Assembly (NCBI GenBank): GCA_963573315.1
Contig: OY752143.1
Coordinates: 1,364,001-1,428,000 of the forward strand
DNA from: Entomortierella parvispora
Taxonomy: Eukaryota > Mortierellomycota > Mortierellomycetes > Mortierellales > Mortierellaceae
Direction: 5' to 3'
DNA: 64,000 nt
Part shown: piece by piece, positions 31,183-40,536 of the stretch
Layout of the letters: each line of letters begins with the position of its first letter
How positions within the stretch are numbered: position 1 is the stretch's first letter
The notes under the pieces: generated by a model
What the model was told of the DNA's origin: nothing
The model's database searches: none
Seen by the model: only the letters and a program-made list of their open reading frames with translations
Program-made: the position numbers and the translations under genes

Positions 31183-32976
31183 TTAGTCGTCTTCGAGTTC
31201 ATCTTCCTCCACCTCCTCCTCTTCTGCTTCGTCGCCGCCCTCCTCTTCCTCTTCTTCCTCCTCTTCATCGTCTTCATCGTCTGCGCTGTCCTCTCCTAAA
31301 CTTTCTTCACCCAAATCTTCCTCCTCTTGGAGCCTCCGGGCCTTGGGTGCAGCTTTTGGTGTTGAGGTCTTTGCGGATTTTGTGTCGACAGGAGGTTCTT
31401 CTTCATCTTCCTCTTCGTCTCCTTCTTCTTCGTTCTCTTCTCCATCATCACTGCTGTCTTCGCCAATGTCTTCTTCTGCATCTTCCTGTCCTTCGTTATC
31501 GCTGCCACTCTCTTCTGGATTCGAGTCGTATTCCTCCATAACGTGATCCTCATCACTATCAGGCGCGAAATCCTCGTCTTCATCATCGTCATCATCATCG
31601 TCCACGGATTTCTTTTGCTGACCCCCTGCAGATCCATCTCCTTCCTCCTCGTCCTCACCACCTGTGGCATCTCCATCGGCCTGACGACCCCTCTTCTTGG
31701 ATCCCTGTCCTGTCGCCGTTCCTTTGTCCTTGGCTTTCAAATCCTCACTAAGACTCCGATCCCGAATACCCGACTTTTTGATCCATTCTTCCACCCGTTC
31801 AAACTCTTTACGATCCACCATCGAGAATCCCACGGTCCGCTTGCCCGATCCACTTTCCTTGGAGGATTCTGGAGGAACGCCTTCCAGATCCTCGACTGAA
31901 CAAGACTCTGAATTCAAAACGACCTCGAAATCAAAGGTCCTGGTCATCACAGAATGAACTCCAATGGCCTCAATCCCTGTCGTGGGCAAGAACAGGATCG
32001 GTTTCCGGAATGCAAACAAAAGTCCTGTGGGCAACAAGTACATGGTTCCTTGATTCGATTTCAGATGGGTGGAGAAATGAGGATAGGCAGGGGAAGGTGA
32101 GGGTGTGTCGATGGTGCCGGGGGACGGAATCAGATCCGTGCTGTTGTAGGTCGTGAGAGGTGTGGATCGCCGCATCATGTAGGCGAGAATACAGACCAAG
32201 ACCTGGTCGGGTTTTTTGACCCGAGATGCAGTCAGGGATCCCTTGGTGGTCGAGGTCGAGGGTATAGGCGTCGAAATGCTGCAAGTCTTCAAATCCTCGG
32301 TGAGCCCAGCTAGATCCTTGTGTTGGTTATCAAGTGTCAATGAAAAGTCTTTGCCATCGTCCGCCAGTGGTACGGCCCAAATGCTGTCCTTGGCTCCGCT
32401 TCCGCCTCCTTGCGCCATCAGATCTGCATGTCGGAAGAAAATAACCAAGGCTGTTTGTTTGGCTGCCCGTTCCAAAAAGGGGACAGCAACGACGCGATGG
32501 ATGGCAGAGTAAGGTGCTTGACATATCACTTCCTGACTGGATCCTGTGGTAGTGGCGAGGGCGATATGGTTGGCATGAAGGGACAGGACGAGTTTTTTGC
32601 GGACTGGATGCAGGAAGGAGAGCGGGGTGGTGGAATAGACGGCAGGTCCGATCTCTGGCCGTGGTACGACGGTGGTCATGGCTGCCGCTGCCGAGGAGGA
32701 TTCAGACAGTGTAGGGGACGTCCCAGTTGAGGTTGAGGAGGAGCTCGGGGGGCCAGTCTTTTGGAAGAATTGGGCAATGCCTTCCAGTTTTTGTCGTTTC
32801 GCGTCAGGCTGTTGTGAGGAAGCGGCGGCGGCGGTGGCAAGTTGTGCTTTGAAGTAGACAAGGACGCGCGTCATGAGCGGGGCTGCTTCCGGGTGGGATG
32901 CCACAAATGCCTGGACATCCTTTTGCAGCTCCTTGTCCTCGGCAAGAGCGACGATGAGCTGAGGAGACAGGGTCAT
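31183..32976 (-). CDS. RTT106: Histone chaperone RTT106-like
   Basis: This is a single exon of 597 residues from ATG 32976, the first ATG in the frame; codons upstream are open but have no ATG. The N-terminus (LIVALAEDKELQKDVQAFV, then HPEAAPLMTRVLVYF) matches the helical dimerisation region of Rtt106. Two PH-like blocks follow: the first about 120-225 (PLSFLHPVRKKLVLSL, VPFLERAAKQTALVIFF, IWAVPLADDG), the second about 300-390 (LKSNQGTMYLLPTGLLFAFR, IEAIGVHSVMTRTFDFEVVL, MVDRKEFERVEEW). The last 190 residues are a long Asp/Glu-rich tail with scattered Lys/Arg, as in histone chaperones. Rtt106 binds H3K56-acetylated H3-H4 and deposits it during replication and silencing. SSRP1/POB3 was considered, but the N-terminal segment favours Rtt106. 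The tail exceeds that of budding yeast Rtt106. Confidence 0.82.
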   Translation of the reverse strand: MTLSPQLIVALAEDKELQKDVQAFVASHPEAAPLMTRVLVYFKAQLATAAAASSQQPDAKRQKLEGIAQFFQKTGPPSSSSTSTGTSPTLSESSSAAAAMTTVVPRPEIGPAVYSTTPLSFLHPVRKKLVLSLHANHIALATTTGSSQEVICQAPYSAIHRVVAVPFLERAAKQTALVIFFRHADLMAQGGGSGAKDSIWAVPLADDGKDFSLTLDNQHKDLAGLTEDLKTCSISTPIPSTSTTKGSLTASRVKKPDQVLVCILAYMMRRSTPLTTYNSTDLIPSPGTIDTPSPSPAYPHFSTHLKSNQGTMYLLPTGLLFAFRKPILFLPTTGIEAIGVHSVMTRTFDFEVVLNSESCSVEDLEGVPPESSKESGSGKRTVGFSMVDRKEFERVEEWIKKSGIRDRSLSEDLKAKDKGTATGQGSKKRGRQADGDATGGEDEEEGDGSAGGQQKKSVDDDDDDDEDEDFAPDSDEDHVMEEYDSNPEESGSDNEGQEDAEEDIGEDSSDDGEENEEEGDEEEDEEEPPVDTKSAKTSTPKAAPKARRLQEEEDLGEESLGEDSADDEDDEEEEEEEEEGGDEAEEEEVEEDELEDD

Positions 32977-33256
32977 GGCCGAGATGGGTCTGTTGATTGC
33001 TGATGGAGTGAGCAGGAAAAGACTCAAACGGGCAGTGTCCCTTTTTCCTGTTGGCGTCTTTGCCACCAACTGACGCTTGTCACGTGAAATGAAGGACGTT
33101 ATACGTCACCGGATTTATTTTACGTAAATATTGCAACGCGAACATTTTGGCGAACCGCGAGGCAAGCATGGTCAAAACTCTCTCGATGACCATATCAGCC
33201 CCTGTCCTCACTGCACTCTTGCTCACGCACATACATAAACAATACATCCACAATGA

Positions 33257-34779
33257 CTTGACTCTACTTTCCCTGGGGAGAACGCTGGAGAGAGTAGTAA
33301 CGCTTTTCATGACACCAATCTTGACGAGGTCTCCCAGCATGACCAATGGAACCATCGCCGGCTTACAACACCTTATCTGAGTCCAGTTGCTAAACGCATG
33401 CCCTACGTCTTGGCCGGCTTTACACATCAGTACCAGGACTTCTGGCTCAGCCGGAACACTGTGATCCCAAATGAGAATCTTCAAAAGCAGATCTTCCCAT
33501 TCATCGAGCAGTTATTCCCATACAATTCAGACTGGGAGCAATGGATTCAGAATACAATGATGGATCGCCCGGAGCACACGGACCGCAATGATATGGACAT
33601 TTCATATCCCGCAGAAATGTTCCCTGCCATGCGGATGATGCTGATCCTGGCACATTTGCGCAAAGTCGTCCAGCAGGATGCTGTGGTCATGATGGAATCA
33701 ACTGGAGACTCTCGATGCATCTACAGTCGGCATCATATTTTTCAAGAGAATGTGTTTACCAATAATCAGGCCCTTATTGACTTTTCAAGGGAACTTCGTG
33801 CTAGGATGTTGGATGCCAAATCTTCATTCCATGACAGTCTCCGTGCCAACGCACCCATCTTGGATGAACGTATGCAGTCGATGGAGGCGAATATCAGTTC
33901 TTTGCGTTCTGAAGTTCGGGACAGTTTCGCTTCAGTCATTCACGCTGTTGACATTGACACTGAGGCCACTATGGAGGCCCAATCTAAGCAAGACTCATTG
34001 ATGCGCAGTATGAAGGAGATTATACAGTCTTGCGAAAGAATCCTTTCTCACATGGAAAGAGATGTATCTGTTGCCCGTGAGCATCAATTGCAAATCCGAT
34101 CGGTTCAGCAAGCTGAATCTCGAATCCAACAAGTCGCTGGTGTTCAAGAGCTGGACAATCGTGATGCTGTGTATGCTGGGTTGTCAGCCCGTCTTGAGCA
34201 CGACAATGCGCAAACGGGAGAGGACTCTGGGATAAATCGGAGGCCATTCGGGTCGAGAACCAAGGCCACCTATTGCGCGACCAGCCTCAGCCATTAGAAC
34301 AGCCGCAACCACCATCATCAAGACAAGGACAGAGGCTAGTGAATGATGCAAAGGAAGAGCCTTTGGGGGATGATGGGAAGAGGCTGACACTGGGCGCTCT
34401 GGAGTTCAAGATCGCGGACATGTATGAGCAGCTTCCAGTCGATGAACTGAAAGTTGCAGCCTCTACATTCGTTTTGCTGCCGAGAAACACTTACTACGAC
34501 GATCTTTGGAAGGAATGGTTTTCCTCTGAAGGCTCAAGACCATCGATCTATAGCTTGGAAAGGCATTATCCAAATTGGCGGGCAAAAAAAGGCGACAAAT
34601 TGAGGCAGCATATGATGTTCAAGAAGCGAATAATCACTGCTACATTGCACGAGATATCAAAGGCAAACGGGCCTTTCTCAGCCAGAGTAAAACAGGGGAT
34701 GGCCAAAGTGAAGGCGACCATTGAGGAAGCTGGTTCGCTTAATCTGTTTTACAAGACCACGCAGAAAAAGAAACAATAA
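33257..34779 (+). pseudogene. Decayed Crypton-like recombinase (Ndc10-like + Gcr1_C)
   Basis: This is a broken coding relic. After an in-frame TGA at 33254, the frame reads HDTNLDEVSQHDQWNHRRLT and then TPYLSPVAKRMPYVLAGF. This resembles the C-terminal end of tyrosine-recombinase-derived (Crypton, Ndc10-like) proteins, with a Tyr in TPYL at the place of the nucleophile. The frame continues through DFWLSRNTVIP and LQKQIFPFIEQLFPY and a coiled segment, stopping at 34297. The rest is in another frame: from about 34235 it reads SEAIRVENQGHLLRDQ and on to 34779, including a Gcr1_C-like DNA-binding motif (DDLWKEWFSSEGSRPSIYSL, ERHYPNWRAKKG). One frameshift near 34235-34260 and at least one upstream stop therefore separate pieces of one ancestral protein. 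No introns explain the shift. The N-terminal recombinase half is not recognisable. The family name is inferred by eye. Confidence 0.55.
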
Positions 34780-34782
34780 ATT

Positions 34783-35086
34783 TTGTGCTAGGCGCGGTTC
34801 GTTGATACCCTTACCTAGAGGTTAAAGGTGGTGGACCAAATGGAGTTTTTTTTTCATGTCAGCGTCCCAGAAATCCAGTGCCCCCTATACATGTAGCTTC
34901 AGGCGGCACTACTACGGGTGGACCAAATGGTGCCGATATTTTTCGTTTTGAATTGTCACGTGCAGCATTCGCCCAAGTTGGGCTCTACTCTCAAGAACTT
35001 TGGAACTGCGGATCAGGTTGAATAAAAGCTCGCAGACTCTTATTCTCTTACTCTCCACCGTCCTCTCTTCAGCCAGCTACCCGACG
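34783..35086. other. Promoter region with 14-bp direct repeat
   Basis: About 300 nt upstream of the second F-box gene. It contains GGTGGACCAAATGG at 34830-34843 and again at 34917-34930, a CACGTG E-box at 34957-34962, and an AT-rich GAATAAAAG about 65 nt before the start codon. Confidence 0.6.
34830..34930. repeat. 14-bp direct repeat pair (GGTGGACCAAATGG)
   Basis: Two identical copies at 34830-34843 and 34917-34930, 87 nt apart, lie between the recombinase relic and the F-box gene. They could be promoter sites or the edge of a deleted insertion. Confidence 0.7.
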
Positions 35087-37835
35087 ATGGACGCAGGTAA
35101 GATCATTTCTCACGATTGGTTATAGTAACTTCCTCCTTCAGACTTTAATATCGACTTTTATCCACTGTTTAACAGCGCCCCTCCCTCAGCGTCTCCCCAA
35201 CGAGTGTCTTTTGATCGTGGTCGAATATCTTGCTAACGATCTCAGGACTCTCCATTCCCTTCTGACGGTGAACCGATTCTTCTTTCATGCTGCCCTTCCT
35301 TGGATGTTGAACAAGCCTTTCAGGACCTGGGAGAAGGACCAAGTCAAGCCGACCTTTCCCATCAGTCATGAAAAGTTGATCGTACTCTTGCTATCCTCGG
35401 CCTTGAGGCATTATCAGCACGAAATCTCGGAAACAAAGGACACGGCTGCTACAAACATCTCAACAGAAAAGGCCAGGAGTTCAGTCGAGGAGCTCTTGCG
35501 AGAATACGGACTACAGTTGCATAGCGAGGACCATTTGAGGAGTCACCCCCTTTTGCTGGAGTGTCTTTTAGAAAGTCGAAACCCATCCATGTCCAGTGTA
35601 CCAAAGATGAGCGCCGATTATTACACCTTTGTCAGCGAGTCTATCAATCAAACGTGGCCGTATATCAAGTTTTACCAGTTTATCCGATTACATCGTCTGC
35701 CCTACACGATGGAAGATCGATTCGGAGATCTCGGCATGGACGATATGGTCTTGGATGTCGAGGACGATGGCGAGGATAGAGAAGAGGACTTGATTCACGA
35801 TCTGGAGCAACAGACAAAACAAGATTACCGTATCGAGGTCCAGGGAAACCTCCAGCGCCTTCTGTTCCAATGCAACGCCGAGAATACCAACAACATCCAT
35901 TGGGATTTGAGCAAGGATTCGGATTTTTTACGCCCTTTTGCCACTCGGATGAGTCGTCTCAGACATCTGTCCGTCCAGTGGGGATCGATCGTGTCTGACG
36001 AGAGCATCCAAGCCATAGTTCAGTTTGTTCAAGATCATCGGGCCACTTTTCCCAATCGAACTCTGCAATTGTGGATGGATACACGCTGGATCGACCAAAT
36101 TTTGAAGCAATCTCTGGCGAGGATGGATCCTTCTTATATCCGTGCCAAGATGGAGCAATACATTCGCCCCAAGATGTTATTGTATGCGGCTCAAGGGCAG
36201 GCTACAAAGATGGATGGATCTTTGGTCATGGACTTTTACGATCAAGTCTCCCAGAACAACTCGTCCTTCCAGCTCAACCGACTCGAGAGTTTTCAGGACG
36301 ACGACGAGTATAGACAACAGTTTGCCGTAGCGACGTCGATTCAGAACCAAGGTCCGAGAGAAGACTTCTTGACCGCCTGCTCCAACTTGAAGAACCTCCA
36401 GGAAACTGTCAGTCATCGGAACATGTTCGCCTGGGCCGCCCTTGCGAAACGGGAGAGAAGGACTCTAGAAGCGACGGCGGCATCCACCAGTTTGACGGCC
36501 AAGGACTCTTACCTGTACCTCCGACATGTTCTCCCACCAGTGATCCTTCCCAAGCTCACATCCTTGACCTTAAGCGCTCAATCCAACTTTTATGACACCG
36601 TTGCCGCTGCGAACGATGCCCTGGAGGCCTTTTCGGACACGCTTCAGACTTTTGAGATGCAAGCTTACATGAAGCTCGAGCAGGAAACAATGGAGACCGA
36701 GCATTGGATCCAGAGCCGGGCGAATCCACGTTGCACGGGGATTTTGTTGCTGAATCAACTTCCTCACTTGACCAGCCTCCGGATTGACTGTTCCCTTTTC
36801 CCTGGGCTAGACGAGATTGGGCCACTGACGGATCAGCAGTGCCCAGTGCTGGAAAGCATCTGGATTCGAATGGGCGTTAATGAAAACGATGCAATGCCGC
36901 GTGAAGAAGTGACCGCAGAGGACAGGGATCGACCCCCTCAATCGACTCTGTTTCCACGATGGGATCTTCCCAGGTTGAGGAATTTAAGATTAACTGGTAC
37001 TGCTGCACTTCGATTCGATTTTGATTCCTTGGAAACAATGACGCGTTTGGAGTCGCTGCATCTCGACTGCTCTCGCGACCATGCTCTCAAGAACTATCTC
37101 GGCCAGATACCCCGTCTTTCAAATCACTTGGGCATGAGCACTTTGACGCCCAGGTGGACCAGTTACCAGTGGGATCTTCCTCGATTACAAAAGTTGACCT
37201 TGCACGGACCGTCTGCGTTGGTGTTTGAGTTTATATTCTTGGAAAGAATGCCCACACTTGATCATTTGTACTTGGAGGTGGGAGAAGACGACTTGGTTCA
37301 AGCCGTTCCAGATGACTATGCGAACTCGATGAATGTCATTTCTAGACTTGGTGAAAGACGCTTGGGGGCTACCAGGAATCCGTCAATGCTGGAAACGGTC
37401 CATCTATCGGGCCCATGGATCAAAACTGTGGAGGACATCCGGTCGCTTGCACACTATATCCAAGGACCAAAACTGAGGACGCTTCTCCTTTACCGTGGCC
37501 AAGCTTCTTCTGATATCGACAGTAGTGACACCAACAGTCAGGGACCTAGTGATCACGAGGACGAAACAACCGCCGTCTCTGCTGCAACCGTAACCGCGTC
37601 AAAGTCGTCAACTGCCACCTCAGAGTTTGGGCTGATGCAGGAGCTTCTATACCTGGTCGAGTCTACGTGTCCAGGGCTTACAAATGTAAAAACGGACTTT
37701 TCCTTGACCCGGCAAGAGATTCGCAATTTGAAATGGCAGACGCCCCCCGACGATAACACAGCCCAAGAGGATCGATGCCTATTTTCTTTTGCTGATGGAA
37801 GGTCTCTGGTCCTTGGTCCACGCATGGAAAATTAG
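35087..37835 (+). CDS. F-box / leucine-rich-repeat-like protein
   Basis: Two exons: a 10-nt first exon 35087-35096 (ATGGACGCAG) and 35176-37835, 889 residues. The splice restores MDAAPLPQRLPNECLLIVVE, a typical F-box N-terminus (LP.E.L..I...L), continuing RTLHSLLTVNRFFFHAALPW. The rest is a long alpha/beta repeat region with leucine-rich strands such as LTSLTLSAQSNF, LTSLRIDCSLFPGL, LRNLRLTGTAALRFDFDSLE and LQKLTLHGPSALVFEF. The last two blocks are near-duplicates, showing internal repeat expansion. This fits the large fungal family of F-box/LRR substrate receptors of SCF ligases; the substrate is unknown. It is oriented tail to tail with the kinase downstream. Confidence 0.83.
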
Positions 37836-37980
37836 AGTAGCTCCTAGATCCTCTTTTTCATTCTCTCGTTCATGTATAGTACTCTACATTGTATAATAAT
37901 AGTCTGTTTAACTCGGCGTGTTTGAAAGCTATATTTACAAATATCTATGGTACAATTGGGGGTTTTTTTTGTTGGCGCGT

Positions 37981-40536
37981 CTAATGAACTGGCGTTACGG
38001 GGATCTGCGTCAAAAGCAAAGTCTCTGCGGCCGCAGTGAAAGACGAGGAGGAAGAAGAAGAAAAAGAGCGACCGTGTTCTTTGATCCCCATACTTTCCTC
38101 CGCATCAGACATGTACACGGCGTTGGGGTTCTTTTTCGGTTTCGAGTTCCAGATGGTGTTGCCTCCCAAATGATGAGGATGGAATGGACACATCTTGTCC
38201 ACAGTGCACGCCTCAATTGACTGGACCCAGCGGTCGGCCATGATCTCGGGCATCTTGGCCCTCAGGGCTGGATTGACCTCCAGCATCCTGGTCAGGATGG
38301 GTCGGCTTTCTCGGGGCAGCAATTTCAAAAGGCGAAGTTTACCATTGCCCGAGGGGTTTACAAAGGCTTGGAAGGATGGGTCAACATCGGCCTTGGGTAA
38401 AGTCCAAGGGAATCGTCGCAAGGTCATGCAGACAAAAATGATACCAAGGGACCAGACATCGGCGGCGGACGGGTCATGTTCTTCGGTGAAAACTTCGGGT
38501 GCGATGTAAGGATCAGAGCCAGAGACACCTATTCAATTTGTGAAACAGACGCAAAAAAATAATGGAGAGAAAAGCTATTAGTGAACGCGTCCAAAGAGAA
38601 AAAAGAGAGACGAGAGAGGAGGAAGAGGAGGAGGAAGAATGGAGAAGGAAGTCTTACCTTTCACTGTCTGGATCTGGGACTGGAAAGGGTCACGAAAGAC
38701 CATGGAGCACCCGAAATCAATAATCTTGACAATACCGCGTTCGTTCATGACCACATTATCCAATTTCAGGTCCCTATGGGCCACCCCCATTTGGTGCAAG
38801 TACGCGACGCCCTCGATGATGCCCCGGAAACAGCAGGCGACCTCATCCCTTTCCATTCTACCATCCATCACGGCCGAAAAGAGTTCATACCGAGCAAATT
38901 CCATCACCTCAAAGAACTTGTCTGGTCCTCCGGCCTTGGACGATTTCTCTTGGACGATATCCAATGTTTCAATGATATTGGGGTGATGCAATGTCGACCC
39001 CAGACAGTATTCTGAAAGGACTTTTTTTAAATAAGCCCGTTCATCCTCATCCGCTTTGCGTTTCCGGAATTGTTTGATCGCAAACATTCGCTGATCTGAG
39101 GCTCGACGGATCAGTCGGACCGTGCCTCCGGTGCCCTTTCCGAGCACCTTTCCCAGCTTGCCATATTTCTTGCGGAGGTCACATTCGATCTGGTTGCCGT
39201 GCAGCGGGGGGGATGTTGTTGGGAGTGGTGGTGGTGAAGGACGACGTTGGAACTGAATATATGAATTATGTGGATGATGGTGGGCTTGCGACTGATGGTG
39301 GTAGTGGTGACGAGCATCATTGTGAGGGTCATGACCCTCAAGAGGATGACCTTCCAGGTGGCCATTGGAGGGAATAAAGTTGTGAGTAATGGGAAAGTTG
39401 GGTGTCATGGGGGAGGCCATGGGTGAGGACGCGGCCGTGGAAGAGTTGGATCTCGACTTTAGAAACCTCTTCAAATCATGAAAGATTCCATGGGAGGTTC
39501 GGCGTCCCGTCGACGATGGTGTTGTCGGCGTTGCCGGCGCTGTTTCTGGAGCCATGTTGGCGGCTACCATCTTTATCGTAGGGTTCGCAGCAGCGTGGCG
39601 AGTAGAGTTGCGGCGACGGAACAATGAAGATGCGCGTTTGACGATATTGGAAGTTGAAGGCATGGTGGGATGAGACAAGGTGTTGACGCGGTGCTCTTCT
39701 AGTTGCATCGCTGACTTATGAACAGATGTACAGCAGGTCGCGGCGGAGGCAACATCGATGGAGTTCTTGGAGTTCACCGCAGTAAGGTGAAAGGAGACAG
39801 TATTGGCAACAGGACAGCAATCCTTGTTCTCAACGACAGGGCCGTCAGCAATCTCAATCTCGGAAGGGAGGACCGGCTTTGCTCGAGAGTACCGCGATTT
39901 CTTGGCGACAGGTGGCGGTTGCAGCAGGAATCCTTGAGGAAGTGTAACCACGGGTGGGCTAGGCTGGCAACCTTGCTGGTTTTGATAATGGTGAGGTGCA
40001 AGGATAGGAGAGGCAGGTGGAGGTGAAGAAGGTGCAGGTGCAGGTGGATGCGATTTTTGAAGAGCGTGACCATGGCCATGGCCATGCCCATGTCCATGCC
40101 CGTGATTATTTTGTTGAAGAGAGGGGTGAGGGATATCGTCGTCTTCGTGCGAGCTCAGAAACTCAACAGACAGCGTCTCTGAAACGAGGACATCGGTCGT
40201 GTCAGTGTCAACTCGGGTCAACATTGGGCGTCCATGGGAGAGATTTGAAGGGGCGAGAACGCGGTGAAATTGGTGATGATGGGGGTGCTTTGGCTGCAAC
40301 GAGTCGCAGCGTGGAGAGCCAACGGGCGATTCCGATCTACTAGTGTTTCCGCTGCTGCTGCTATACGTTTTGCCGTTTGGAGGCGAGTCTGTGGTCGACG
40401 ATGTCTCGGCCTCTGACTCTTCGTCGTCCTGGCCCTGGTGTTTGTGCGCTCTCTCGAGGTGATTGGACATTGCCATCGCCATCGCGGCAGTAGGAAACAG
40501 CGTGTTCCGCAGTTGGGCGTGGAAGGGGGTTGGCAT
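37981..40536 (-). CDS. Ser/Thr protein kinase, HAL4/SAT4 (NPR/Hal) family
   Basis: Two exons: 40536-38658 and 38528-37981, 808 residues. A long disordered, His- and Ser/Pro-rich N-terminus (about 500 residues, with an [13 protein letters not shown] run) precedes the kinase domain. The Gly-rich loop is [12 protein letters not shown], the ATP-anchoring Lys is in FAIKQF, the catalytic loop is HRDLKLDN, the Mg site is IDFGCS and, after the splice, the activation-loop end is [12 protein letters not shown]. The family-specific end of the domain includes [19 protein letters not shown]. This architecture fits fungal HAL4/HAL5/PTK2-type kinases that regulate potassium uptake and permease stability at the plasma membrane. 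A substrate link to the transporter at 24.5 kb is possible but unsupported. The ATG at 40536 is the first ATG in the frame. Confidence 0.88.

Noticed and set aside
31183-32976. FACT subunit POB3/SSRP1 instead of RTT106
   Set aside because: The acidic tail fits either, but the N-terminal helical region and the spacing of the two PH-like blocks fit Rtt106 better.
32977-33069. N-terminal extension of RTT106
   Set aside because: The frame is open but has no ATG, and the family alignment begins at the ATG at 32976.
33080-33484. Minus-strand frame of 134 codons opposite the recombinase relic
   Set aside because: Its composition mirrors the sense relic and has no independent features.
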